The position numbers and the translations under genes are program-made. This document shows positions 36,851 through 47,526 of a stretch of 64,000 nucleotides of DNA, piece by piece (within the stretch, counting starts at the first letter, position 1; each line of letters opens with the position of its first letter). The DNA is taken from positions 1 through 64,000 of the forward strand of contig NZ_JADNYM010000003.1 in assembly GCF_015708085.1 (NCBI RefSeq), written 5' to 3'. Below the pieces are notes generated by a model, which did not search any database, was not told the DNA's origin, and saw only the letters and a list, made by a program, of their open reading frames with translations. The stretch is from Arthrobacter terrae. GTDB lineage: Bacteria > Actinomycetota > Actinomycetes > Actinomycetales > Micrococcaceae.

Positions 36851-36992
36851 TTACCAGCGGTCCCGTTGCTTGTGCAGTTGCACAGCTTCCGGCGATGCTG
36901 CGGTGCTCAACGGCGTAGACATACCTTGCGTCCGCGAACTACCGTGATCAGCAGGAGCAAGTCCGTCCGATATACCTGACATAGGAGTCCGT

Positions 36993-38489
36993 ATGAGCGC
37001 CAGTACCCAGACCATCACATCCGCGCGGGAAAGCGAACTGATCGCCGGCATTCCCACCGGACTATTGATCGGCGGCGTCTGGCGTCCGGCCGCGGACGGC
37101 AGGACGTTCGACGTCGAAGATCCAGCGACCGGGAAAGCGCTGCTGTCCATAGCCGACGCCGGCGCAACGGACGGTGCGGCGGCTCTGGATGCCGCCGTCG
37201 CCGCCCAGGCCGGCTGGGCCGCCACGGCGCCCAGAGAGCGTGGCGAGATTCTGCGCCGGGCGTTCGAACTGGTCACCGCCCGGGCAGAGGATTTTGCCCT
37301 GCTGATGACGCTCGAAATGGGCAAGCCGCTTGCCGAGGCACGCGGTGAGGTTACCTACGGTGCGGAGTTCCTGCGCTGGTTTTCCGAGGAGGCGGTACGT
37401 GCCTTTGGCCGTTACTCGATCGCCCCGGACGGGAAATCCCGATTGCTGGTCAGCAAAAAACCGGTGGGCCCGTGTCTGCTGATCACCCCGTGGAATTTTC
37501 CGCTTGCCATGGCGACGCGCAAAATTGCTCCGGCAGTAGCAGCAGGCTGCACGATGGTGCTCAAGCCCGCGAACCTCACACCGCTGACCTCACTTCTTTT
37601 TGCCCAGGTCATGCAGGAAGCCGGCCTCCCGGACGGTGTGCTCAATGTCGTCTCCACCACGTCGGCGGCCGACGTCACCGGACCGCTGATAAAGGACTCC
37701 CGGTTGCGCAAATTGTCGTTCACCGGTTCCACCGAAGTGGGCCGGAGCCTCCTGGCCGCCGCCTCCACCAATGTTTTGCGCACCTCGATGGAACTTGGCG
37801 GCAATGCGCCGTTCCTGGTTTTCGACGATGCAGATCTGGACGCTGCCGTGACCGGCGCCATGGCGGCCAAACTCCGGAACATGGGCGAGGCATGCACAGC
37901 CGCTAACCGCTTCATTGTGCATGAGGGCGTGGCAGCGGAATTTGCGCAGAAGCTTGCGGCAAAGATGGACGCCATGACCACCGGCCGCGGAACGGAGGGC
38001 GATACCACTGTGGGTCCGCTGATTGATGCTAAGAGTCGGAACAAGGTGCATTCCCTGGTTACCGATGCACTTGCCGACGGTGCAACCGCGCTGACCGGCG
38101 GAGCGGCCGTGGACGGCCCGGGCTACTTCTACCAGCCCACAGTCCTGACCGGGGTAGAGCGGGGATCGCGTATTCTCAACGAGGAGATCTTCGGCCCGGT
38201 GGCCCCAATTGTGACGTTCAAGAACGAAGACGAGGCCGTCGCATTGGCCAATGACACCGAATTCGGCCTCGTTGCCTACGTTTTTACCAAGGACCTGAAC
38301 CGCGGGCTGCGCATGGGTGAACGCTTGGAAACCGGCATGCTGGGGTTGAACGCGGGGGTTATCTCCAATGCGGCAGCACCTTTCGGCGGCGTGAAGCAAT
38401 CCGGACTGGGACGCGAAGGCGGGCTGGAAGGTATCGAGGAATATCTGTATACCCAGTACATCGGCATCGCTGACCCGTACGCTTCCTAA
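36993..38489 (+). CDS. gabD: NAD(P)-dependent succinate-semialdehyde dehydrogenase
   Basis: A 498-residue aldehyde dehydrogenase that oxidises succinate semialdehyde to succinate in the GABA shunt. ITPWNFPLAM and the catalytic lysine-containing MVLKPANLTP, the glutamate motif MELGGNAPF, and the nucleophile C301 in GEACTAANRF are present. It most resembles GabD; other semialdehydes are possible substrates. ATG 36993 has TAGGAG six bases upstream. The stop overlaps the stop of the convergent transglutaminase gene (CTAA read both ways). Confidence 0.9.
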   Translation: MSASTQTITSARESELIAGIPTGLLIGGVWRPAADGRTFDVEDPATGKALLSIADAGATDGAAALDAAVAAQAGWAATAPRERGEILRRAFELVTARAEDFALLMTLEMGKPLAEARGEVTYGAEFLRWFSEEAVRAFGRYSIAPDGKSRLLVSKKPVGPCLLITPWNFPLAMATRKIAPAVAAGCTMVLKPANLTPLTSLLFAQVMQEAGLPDGVLNVVSTTSAADVTGPLIKDSRLRKLSFTGSTEVGRSLLAAASTNVLRTSMELGGNAPFLVFDDADLDAAVTGAMAAKLRNMGEACTAANRFIVHEGVAAEFAQKLAAKMDAMTTGRGTEGDTTVGPLIDAKSRNKVHSLVTDALADGATALTGGAAVDGPGYFYQPTVLTGVERGSRILNEEIFGPVAPIVTFKNEDEAVALANDTEFGLVAYVFTKDLNRGLRMGERLETGMLGLNAGVISNAAAPFGGVKQSGLGREGGLEGIEEYLYTQYIGIADPYAS

Positions 38490-41029
38490 CCGGTCGGCTT
38501 TGTCGGGGGCCGGCTAGCCGAACGGGAACGCCGGTTCCACGGCAAGGCCGACGGCGGCACTAACTCTGCGCGAAGGCGGCGGCCGGCCGTTGAGCTGGCC
38601 CGCAGCGTCCGATGCACCACATCGAGTGCTTCCAGCAGCGGATGCCCGGGTCCATCCGGCCCCTTTGCCGGGCCGTCGGACCCGCCCGGTCCCGCGGCGG
38701 CGCCCGCGGACGATCCGTTGGAGAGTTCTGTCGGTGCGGCTTCTTCGGGTCCGTAGACACGCCGCTCGTAAGCTGTCAGCAAAACCCGCACAGCTCCTGG
38801 GCCCGTCCCGGGACCGTCCGCAATCCCGGAGGCGGAACCGGGATCGTCGGGCGGCTGCTGGATGCTCCGTTGCCATCCGCTCAGCGGTCCCCGCAGCAAT
38901 CTGCTGGTGAACGTCCGCGGGGTGTCACCTGTGGCCGCGGGCATCCCGTAGTCGTAAGCCAGTTCTTCCAGTTCGGCCCAGGCAGCGAGCTCCGGGACTT
39001 CGCCGGGACGGGCCGAGCGCACGGTTTTGCGTCTACGTCCGCGTTTTCCGCTGCGCACCAGCAAGGGAGTGGCCAGCATCAGCAGCAGGGCCGCAGCGGC
39101 GGCGCTGATCCACAGTGGCTCAGCGGCGTTGGCTGCGCGGGGACCGGCGGCGTTCGGCACTGCCGGCGTCGGCGATGCTGATGCCGACGCCGGAGGTGTA
39201 GCCGCAGCGTTGCGCCTGGCATTGAGGACATCATCAGGGCTGTCCGCAGCGGCACCGGGAGCACCCGGCAACCGGGCGTAAACCGGCACCTGGCCGCGTC
39301 CTGGCGTGGGCTCGAAGGGCACCCAGCCCAATCCGGTGAAGTATAGTTCAGGCCACGAATGGGCACTGTGTCCATCCACCTGATATTCATTGAGCTGTTT
39401 GCCGCCCAGAAATACGGTGGCGCCGGTCAGCTGGCCGGGTGCGTAGCCCACCACAATCCGGCTGGGAATTCCGGCGACTCTCGCCATAACCGACATGGCC
39501 GCCGAAAAGTGCACGCAGTAGCCGCTTTTCACCTGAAGGAACTTGGCTAAGACGTCCATCCCGCTGCCGTCGTAGCCGTTGGCCACAGGGGTCTGTTCGG
39601 AATAACTGAACTGCGGGCTACGCAGATAATTCTGGATGGCCAGTGCCTTGTCGAATTGTGTCTGCGCCCCGGCCGTGGCTTCCTCGGTCCGTTGCCGGAC
39701 GATGTCCGGAGTGTCACCGGGCAGGGACATGAACACCGGGTCCAAGGTTTCCGGTGGTGTCTGCGCCGCCTGCGACAGTACGGAGCGGGTGAGCACCGGC
39801 ATGACACTGCGGACGGTGTATTTTTGCCGCAGCGCTGTTGCGTCGATACCCTCGATAGCCAACGTTTCCGGATCCCAGCTCCAGCGCCCGGCCAAACCGC
39901 TGACGCTGGTAGGGGCGTACGGGACGGGGAGCCAGGGGGTGCTGAAGTCGCTTGATTCCACCACAGTGGTGGTCGTGAGATGATCGCTGCCGGCATCGGC
40001 GGACGAATCTTCGCCGATAGCACTCAGATCAAGTCGCCGCGTTGCATCGCGCACAGTTGGCTCCCATGAGCGGCCGCTGAAGTCTTCGAGGGTGGTGGTC
40101 CGCAAATAGAGTCCGGTCGGAGCGTCCGTGGCATACACCAACTTGCCCGCCCCGCGGGGCTGGCGGAGATCGTTTCCCAACGTCAGCATGGGGTTCAGCC
40201 CGGAAACGTTCCCGAAGGCACTTAGATGTGATCCCTGCGGAAAAATCCCGGTGCTGAAGCCCGGGATCAGCGAGGCCGCCAGCGCCGTGATGACAACGGC
40301 GGCGGCGGCCAGAGCCGCTGCGCGCCGGAATTGTCCGGTTGACCTCGTTGCAGCCTGGCTGGTGCCGGCCACCGGCGCGTACCACTGGCCGAAAGCGAGG
40401 ATCAGCAGGTAACCGGCCGCGCCGCCAAGAAAGCCCGGAATGCCGAGGCTGTCCGGCTTGATGAGGGCGGGGATGAGGACGATCGCGAGCAGGCCCAGGC
40501 CGCTGATGGCCGGCATTGCCAGCGCCACAGCCAGGGCGTCGATCAGCAGCGCAGCCAGTCCTATCCCCGCACAAATGACTAAGACGACGCCTGATTCGGG
40601 GAGTACCGGCGCGGTGCCGGTGATGATGGTGTCCGATGCCTGGCCCAGCAGGGCGCCCAAAGCGTCCAGAGTAGCTTTCGTAGGAAATATCCCCAGCACG
40701 GCTGAGGAATTGAAGAACAGCAGCGTCAGGACCATAACCAATGCCAGCAGACCCAGCAACTGGGTTCCGATTTGAGGAATCCGCAGACTACGTGCGGTGG
40801 CGGTGGTCAACAGCACCACGGCGACCGTAATGATCACCAGGATCAGCCAACTCCAGCCGCGCAGCACTCCGTTGAGGCCAAGGGACGTCCCTACTACTGC
40901 CACGAAGACCGCACCGGCCATTGCCCACGGCGCTGCTGAGAGCCGGCGGCGACTGTTTCCTGCAGGTCGGCCCGGGGTGCGGGAGCGGGCGCCATCGGCA
41001 GACGGCCGCTGACTGGTATCCGTGCTCAT
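38486..41029 (-). CDS. TgpA-like transglutaminase membrane protein (DUF3488/DUF4129)
   Basis: An 847-residue membrane protein. About seven helices (residues 30-270) precede an extracytoplasmic transglutaminase core with Cys in SGYCVHFSAAM and His in GHSAHSWPEL, followed by Asp/Glu of the triad near FEPTPGRG. A further helix near 660 and a DUF4129-type cytoplasmic C-terminus complete the architecture. The substrate is unknown. ATG 41029 overlaps the DUF58 stop by four bases; it is the last gene of the moxR-DUF58-transglutaminase operon. Confidence 0.9.
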   Translation of the reverse strand: MSTDTSQRPSADGARSRTPGRPAGNSRRRLSAAPWAMAGAVFVAVVGTSLGLNGVLRGWSWLILVIITVAVVLLTTATARSLRIPQIGTQLLGLLALVMVLTLLFFNSSAVLGIFPTKATLDALGALLGQASDTIITGTAPVLPESGVVLVICAGIGLAALLIDALAVALAMPAISGLGLLAIVLIPALIKPDSLGIPGFLGGAAGYLLILAFGQWYAPVAGTSQAATRSTGQFRRAAALAAAAVVITALAASLIPGFSTGIFPQGSHLSAFGNVSGLNPMLTLGNDLRQPRGAGKLVYATDAPTGLYLRTTTLEDFSGRSWEPTVRDATRRLDLSAIGEDSSADAGSDHLTTTTVVESSDFSTPWLPVPYAPTSVSGLAGRWSWDPETLAIEGIDATALRQKYTVRSVMPVLTRSVLSQAAQTPPETLDPVFMSLPGDTPDIVRQRTEEATAGAQTQFDKALAIQNYLRSPQFSYSEQTPVANGYDGSGMDVLAKFLQVKSGYCVHFSAAMSVMARVAGIPSRIVVGYAPGQLTGATVFLGGKQLNEYQVDGHSAHSWPELYFTGLGWVPFEPTPGRGQVPVYARLPGAPGAAADSPDDVLNARRNAAATPPASASASPTPAVPNAAGPRAANAAEPLWISAAAAALLLMLATPLLVRSGKRGRRRKTVRSARPGEVPELAAWAELEELAYDYGMPAATGDTPRTFTSRLLRGPLSGWQRSIQQPPDDPGSASGIADGPGTGPGAVRVLLTAYERRVYGPEEAAPTELSNGSSAGAAAGPGGSDGPAKGPDGPGHPLLEALDVVHRTLRASSTAGRRLRAELVPPSALPWNRRSRSASRPPTKPTG

Positions 41030-42510
41030 GCTCGCCCTCGCAAGGAATCCCCGCGGGAGAGCGCGCCGGATCCGGATCCGGATACCGTGCCGCTGGCCGC
41101 GAGGAAGAACTCCGCGTCGTCGAAATATCCCCAGACAACGGGCAACTCGGCCCTCGGGTCCACGGCAACGGCGCGCCAGCCGCCGCCGCGCAGGATGTTC
41201 AGCACTGCACCGGCTTCCTGTGGACGGTCGCTGCAGATTATGGCAAAGGCCCCGGCACCATATTCAGCCGCCGGCGCCAGCGCCGCTGCGGAATCCAGGG
41301 AAAGGTGGCCGAACAGAGCCACCAATGGCCCGTGCTGCCGCCTGGCCGCGAGCTGGTCCAGCAAGCGCTCCGTCGGTGCCCCGCACCCGGAAAGGACCGT
41401 GCTGCGGCTGTGCGCGGCCTGATTCGCCGTCAGCTCCAGAGCGGCCAAGGCAAGCGCCACTGCTGAGAGCCCGGCGTCGCCTTCGAAGCTCTCCTCCCAC
41501 GGGTCTACGGCAGATTTTGAGGTGTGGAAGCCCGGCTCACCGCTGGTGTTCAGGATCCGAAGACTAAAGCCCCGTTCGATCAGATGAGCGGCCACGGACA
41601 TGGCTGCCACTACGGTCCACTCGAACGCATCCGAAGTTTCCAGCTCCGCAGACTCCGTGCCCGCACCGGGAGCACTCCCCGCACCGGGAGCACCCCCCGC
41701 GCCGGAAGCACTGCCCGCGCCGGAAGCACTGCCCGAGGCATGCCCGGCGGGTGCGAAATTTCCCAGCCGGCTGTCCAGCAGCAGTGTTGCTTCCGGTGTG
41801 CTGACGGATTCCTCCTGGCGCACCATGAGCTCGCCGTGCCGTGCCGTGGCGGGCCAGTGCACCCGGCGCATCGGGTCCCCGTGCCGGTATTCACGGGTCA
41901 TCACGTCATCGTCGCTGGGGTTGGCGCGCCTGGTCGTCGCTTTCGTCCCGTCCTCGGCCCGGGTGCCGGCCAGCTTGGTGCCGGGCAGCTCGACGGCGGC
42001 CGGCGTTACGGTCAGCAGGTCGGCCCGTCCCACATTCTGCCGATGTCCACTGAGCCCAAAAGGGTCAGCGAAATCCGCAGTCACCGGGCCAACGCCGAAC
42101 TGACCACGGGCGCGCGGACTCAGATGGTACTCATATCGGCTGACGCCACCGATGCCGCTGTTTCGGGACGGGTAAGTAAAGGATGGCGGCGTGCCGAAGC
42201 GCGGCGGTAATTGCTCGCTCATGCTGACCCGGCCGCCGCCGAAGCTGTTCCCCGAAAGCGCTAAGTGCACCGTCGCCGTCGTGCCGACTTCCACGCTGGC
42301 CGGCGAAAAGCCGCGCTGGACGGCAAACTGTGGCCGAAGCATCCGCATGCCCCACGCCGCCAGCAGCGGCAGCGCCACCAGGAATATGCCCAAAGCCAGT
42401 AGGTCCCGGCGGCCCATGACTTGTGCCAGCAGCAGGCAGAGGGCTCCCGTTCCCAGCAGACCGCAGCCGCGCAGCAGGAGGACGCGGTGCGGGAACCAGC
42501 GGGAGCTCAT
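41026..42510 (-). CDS. DUF58 family protein
   Basis: A 494-residue protein with two N-terminal helices (about residues 5-50) and a DUF58 domain (VWA-like), recognised by GDPMRRVHWPATARHGELMVRQ-type sequence near 215 (key residues G, D, W, R). Partners MoxR ATPase, its usual neighbour. A Gly/Ala/Ser-rich loop (about 265-285) is built of 18-bp repeats. ATG 42510 follows moxR by 10 bases; function likely in assembling or activating envelope complexes. Confidence 0.88.
   Translation of the reverse strand: MSSRWFPHRVLLLRGCGLLGTGALCLLLAQVMGRRDLLALGIFLVALPLLAAWGMRMLRPQFAVQRGFSPASVEVGTTATVHLALSGNSFGGGRVSMSEQLPPRFGTPPSFTYPSRNSGIGGVSRYEYHLSPRARGQFGVGPVTADFADPFGLSGHRQNVGRADLLTVTPAAVELPGTKLAGTRAEDGTKATTRRANPSDDDVMTREYRHGDPMRRVHWPATARHGELMVRQEESVSTPEATLLLDSRLGNFAPAGHASGSASGAGSASGAGGAPGAGSAPGAGTESAELETSDAFEWTVVAAMSVAAHLIERGFSLRILNTSGEPGFHTSKSAVDPWEESFEGDAGLSAVALALAALELTANQAAHSRSTVLSGCGAPTERLLDQLAARRQHGPLVALFGHLSLDSAAALAPAAEYGAGAFAIICSDRPQEAGAVLNILRGGGWRAVAVDPRAELPVVWGYFDDAEFFLAASGTVSGSGSGALSRGDSLRGRA
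41660..41733 (-). repeat. 18-bp tandem repeat inside the DUF58 gene
   Basis: Four units, CCCGCACCGGGAGCACTC or CCCGCGCCGGAAGCACTG, encode six-residue SGAGSA-type repeats in a loop. Frame-neutral. Confidence 0.85.
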
Positions 42511-42520
42511 CTGTTGGCCG

Positions 42521-43612
42521 CTAACGTTGGGCGCCGCTGCGGCTGCTGCGCACGGGGCTCACCGGCTGCTCGTCGAGGATGGCGGCGATGATCCCTGCTG
42601 CTGTCTGTCCGGTGCTGGCCGAACGGCGCTCAAGAATGAGCCGGTGTGCCAGCACAACGTCGGCCATTGTCACCACATCATCGGGGAGCACAAAGTTGCG
42701 TTGGCGTAATGCGGCGTGGGCCTTGGCAGCACGGAGCAGCTGCAGCAGCGCCCTCGGACTGGCGCCCAGACGCAACTGGGCGCTTTCCCGCGTTGCCTGC
42801 CCGAGGCGCACGACGTATTCTTTCACGGCCGATGAAACATAGACCGCATCGACGGTATCCATCATCGCTGCCACCTCCCGCACGGTGGCGATGGACCGGA
42901 CAGCTTCCAGCGGCGACACCGATTGGTGGGTGGAGAGCATATCGATCTCGGAGGCACGGTCGGGGTAGCCCATCGAAATCCTCGCCATGAAGCGGTCCCG
43001 CTGCGCTTCCGGCAGCGGATATGTTCCCTCCATTTCAATCGGATTCTGCGTCGCGACGACCATGAATGGTTCGGGCAGCCGGTGCGAGGTGCCGTCGGTC
43101 GTGACTCGATGTTCTTCCATGCTCTCCAACAGGGCTGATTGGGTCTTCGCGGACGCCCGGTTGATTTCGTCGCCGATGACGATATTGGCGAAAACCGCGC
43201 CGGCCCGGAACTCGAATTTCTGCGTCGACTGGTTATATATTGAGACACCGGTGATGTCCGAAGGCAGCAGATCGGGCGTGAACTGGATACGGCTGACTGA
43301 ACAGTCGATCGTCCTGGCCAGTGTCTTGGCCAGCAGCGTCTTGCCGACGCCCGGAACGTCTTCCACCAGCAAGTGTCCGCGGGCCAGCAGCACCGTCAAT
43401 GCGATTTCCGCGGCCCGGGCCTTGCCGTCGATCACCGTGTTAACGCTGGCTAGAATCCGCTCGCTGAGGTCCTGGAACTGATCGGCGGTCATGAGTGTCT
43501 GCGCTGTCACCGGGCCGGCGCTATCGGCTGTCCGGCCGTTGGCGGGCATAGGCCCTGCCGGTGCCCGCCACGGGACCGGTGGTCCTGTCATGGTGTGATT
43601 CTGAGGGTCCAT
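42521..43612 (-). CDS. MoxR-family AAA+ ATPase
   Basis: A 363-residue cytosolic AAA+ ATPase thought to act as a chaperone with DUF58/VWA proteins. Walker A DVPGVGKTLL (near residue 90), Walker B VIGDEINRAS, sensor 1 VVATQNPIE and the MoxR ending are present. The start is ATG 43612, with GAAAGG six bases before it, giving MDPQNHT; the frame extends upstream to 43690 without family support. First gene of the three-gene operon; divergent from tatD. Confidence 0.93.
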   Translation of the reverse strand: MDPQNHTMTGPPVPWRAPAGPMPANGRTADSAGPVTAQTLMTADQFQDLSERILASVNTVIDGKARAAEIALTVLLARGHLLVEDVPGVGKTLLAKTLARTIDCSVSRIQFTPDLLPSDITGVSIYNQSTQKFEFRAGAVFANIVIGDEINRASAKTQSALLESMEEHRVTTDGTSHRLPEPFMVVATQNPIEMEGTYPLPEAQRDRFMARISMGYPDRASEIDMLSTHQSVSPLEAVRSIATVREVAAMMDTVDAVYVSSAVKEYVVRLGQATRESAQLRLGASPRALLQLLRAAKAHAALRQRNFVLPDDVVTMADVVLAHRLILERRSASTGQTAAGIIAAILDEQPVSPVRSSRSGAQR

Positions 43613-43817
43613 CGTTGACCTTTCGCGACGCCGCCCGCCCCGGAACGCCCTGATGAGCGCTGCATCCTGGATTGAACGGTGATGAGACATACGTTACTAG
43701 TTCTTACCCAATCACGGGGCCGCACAGTAAAGCACAGCGGTGGCTGGAACCGGCGTCGGACCGGTGCAGTGCCCCCGACAGGGGGGCAATTGTCTCCGGT
43801 GCCCCGCCTATATAGAG

Positions 43818-43865
43818 CTCAGTCGATACAGGTCTCAGTCGATACAGGTCTCAGTCGATACAGTG
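43818..43865 (+). repeat. 16-bp triplicate upstream of tatD
   Basis: Three consecutive CTCAGTCGATACAGGT units (the third ends GTG) directly ahead of the tatD ATG at 43872. The units occupy the place of the ribosome site, and no clear Shine-Dalgarno remains. Upstream (43613-43817) I see only a TATATAG-like element near 43809. Confidence 0.88.
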
Positions 43866-43871
43866 GATCCT

Positions 43872-44807
43872 ATGAGCAGCAGCGCATCGATTCCCCGTCA
43901 GTACCGTGCAGCGGAGCAGCTGGACGACGACGCCAGCGGTCCGCCGCCGTCGGCCGGCGACGGGAAGCGGGGCGGGAAGCGGCACTACCCTTTCGCACCC
44001 GCTCCTTTGCCGGTCGCCGTGATCGACAATCACACCCATCTGGACTTCGAGGAGGGACTGATCCAGGTGGGGGTAAAGGACGCATTGGACGCAGCCGAAG
44101 CCGTTGGTGTCAAGGGAGCCGTGCAGGTCGGCTGCGATTTGGCATCCTCACGCTTCACCGTGCAGGCAGTTGAGTCGGACCGGCGACTCCTGGGCGCCGT
44201 CGCTCTTCACCCCAACGACGCACCGGAGCGTGCAGCAGCCGGCGGGCTGGAAAGTGCGCTGGTGGAAATCGAACAGCTTGCGGCGCATCCGCGGGTGCGG
44301 GCCATTGGTGAGACCGGCCTGGACTATTTCAGGACCGGGGAAGCCGGCCTTACTGCGCAACGGTATTCATTCCGACGCCACATCGACATGGCCAAAAGGC
44401 TGGGACTGGCGCTGCAGATCCATGACAGGGATGCGCACTCTGACGTGGTCGCCACCCTTAAAGAGGAGGGAGCGCCTGCAAAAGTGGTGCTGCACTGTTT
44501 TTCCGGCGATGAGGAACTGGCACGGATCTGCAATGACAACGGGTGGTACATGTCCTTCTCCGGAACCGTAACTTTCAAAAACGCGGCGGGCATCCGGGCC
44601 GCGCTGGCGGTGGCCGATCCACAGCTGGTGATGGTGGAAACCGACGCGCCGTTCCTAACTCCGCACCCCTATCGGGGGAAGCCCAATGCCAGCTATATGA
44701 TCCCTTATACCGTGCGTTCAATGGCGGAGATCCTGGACCAGGACGTTGCCGTGCTGGGGACCGCCCTGGCGGCCAATACGGAAGCGGTCTACGGATCTTG
44801 GGGGTGA
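43872..44807 (+). CDS. TatD family metal-dependent DNase
   Basis: A 311-residue hydrolase of the TatD/YcfH family, magnesium-dependent 3'-5' DNase/repair nucleases. Metal ligands are H54 and H56 in DNHTHLDFE, E in AIGETGLDY, H in LALQIHDRD and HCFSG, and D in VETDAPFL. A 45-residue charged N-terminal extension is present. ATG 43872 starts this extension; earlier in-frame starts lie upstream of the repeat. Precedes rpfB and ksgA as in M. tuberculosis (Rv1008-1010), but metG is absent here. Confidence 0.9.
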   Translation: MSSSASIPRQYRAAEQLDDDASGPPPSAGDGKRGGKRHYPFAPAPLPVAVIDNHTHLDFEEGLIQVGVKDALDAAEAVGVKGAVQVGCDLASSRFTVQAVESDRRLLGAVALHPNDAPERAAAGGLESALVEIEQLAAHPRVRAIGETGLDYFRTGEAGLTAQRYSFRRHIDMAKRLGLALQIHDRDAHSDVVATLKEEGAPAKVVLHCFSGDEELARICNDNGWYMSFSGTVTFKNAAGIRAALAVADPQLVMVETDAPFLTPHPYRGKPNASYMIPYTVRSMAEILDQDVAVLGTALAANTEAVYGSWG

Positions 44808-46442
<1,635 letters not shown>

Positions 46443-46478
46443 GCGGTCTGACAACCTTGGCAGGGGTCAGCCGTTGGC

Positions 46479-46639
46479 GGGAGGTCTGCCGATGGTGAGA
46501 TGGCCTGCTGCTGAAATGGCCGGCTGCTGAGATGGCCGGCACCTAAGATGGCCTGCTGCTGAGATGGCCGGCACCTAAGATGGCCTGCTGCTGAGATGGC
46601 CGGCACCTAAGATGGCCTGCTGTTAAGATGGCACAGTGA
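46479..46639 (+). repeat. 16-bp array of micro-ORFs between rpfB and ksgA
   Basis: Eight 16-bp units from 46500 to 46627 (GATGGCC plus variable bases plus TGA/TAA), each a five-codon frame: ATG at 46500, 46516, 46532, 46548, 46564, 46580, 46596 and 46612, encoding M-A-x-x-stop, with one base between stop and next ATG. A ninth, ATG 46628 GCA CAG TGA, overlaps the ksgA GTG (46636). GGGAGG at 46479-46484 precedes ATG 46492, which opens a 12-codon frame ending at the second unit's stop (46528-46530). Confidence 0.92.
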
Positions 46640-47526
46640 CTGAGCCAGCTTCCCGCCCCGAGAGTGCCTTTCCCGTTTTACCGCTTCTCGGGGCGTCCGA
46701 CGTGCGACGTCTGGCGGCCGAAATTGGTATCCGGCCGACCAAGACGCTGGGGCAGAATTTTGTCATCGACGGCAACACCATTCGTCGTATTGTTGCCGCG
46801 GCCCGCCTGAGCGCGGACGAAACAGTCTTAGAGGTTGGGCCAGGACTTGGCTCGTTGACCTTAGGGCTGCTGGACGCCGCTGCCCGCGTGGTCGCCGTCG
46901 AAATTGATCCGGTACTGGCCACCAGGCTGCCCGATACGATTGCCGCTTTTCGACCCGGCCGCGCGGCGAATCTCGATGTTGTGCTCTCCGATGCCATGCG
47001 CATCACCGAACTCCCGGTACAGCCAACCTCGCTGGTCGCAAACCTGCCCTACAATGTGGCCGTACCCGTCGTCCTGAACCTGCTGGAGCGTTTCCCGTCG
47101 TTGCGCCATGGGCTGGTCATGGTCCAGGACGAGGTTGCCGATCGGCTGGCCGCAGGGCCGGGGTCAAAAACCTACGGCATCCCATCGGTGAAGGCAGCCT
47201 GGTATTCGCAGATGCGCAAGGCGGGCGTGATCGGGATGAACGTTTTCTGGCCGGCGCCGAAGATCTCCTCCGGATTGGTGGCCTTTACCCGGCACGAGCC
47301 TCCGGTGACCCGGGCAAGCCGGGAAGAGGTCTTCGCGGTCATTGATGCCGCGTTTGCGCAGCGACGCAAAACTCTTCGCGCGGCGCTGGCAGGCTGGGCC
47401 GGGGGAGCCGCGGAGGCTGAACGCTGCCTGACCGCCGCCGGCGTTGACCCACGGGCGCGCGGAGAAGTCATCGATGTCGCCGCCTACGCCCGGATCGCGG
47501 AGGCAAAAATTCCCTTGCTCGCCTGA
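46636..47526 (+). CDS. ksgA: 16S rRNA dimethyladenosine transferase
   Basis: A 296-residue SAM-dependent methyltransferase (RsmA) that dimethylates A1518/A1519 in 16S rRNA during small-subunit assembly. GPGLGSLT (68-75) is the SAM site and NLPYN (135-139) the catalytic motif; TLGQNFVID at 38-46 is conserved. GTG 46636 is the only start agreeing with family length; it lacks a Shine-Dalgarno and overlaps the last micro-ORF by four bases, suggesting reinitiation. Followed by ispE after a 245-base gap. Confidence 0.94.
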   Translation: MTEPASRPESAFPVLPLLGASDVRRLAAEIGIRPTKTLGQNFVIDGNTIRRIVAAARLSADETVLEVGPGLGSLTLGLLDAAARVVAVEIDPVLATRLPDTIAAFRPGRAANLDVVLSDAMRITELPVQPTSLVANLPYNVAVPVVLNLLERFPSLRHGLVMVQDEVADRLAAGPGSKTYGIPSVKAAWYSQMRKAGVIGMNVFWPAPKISSGLVAFTRHEPPVTRASREEVFAVIDAAFAQRRKTLRAALAGWAGGAAEAERCLTAAGVDPRARGEVIDVAAYARIAEAKIPLLA

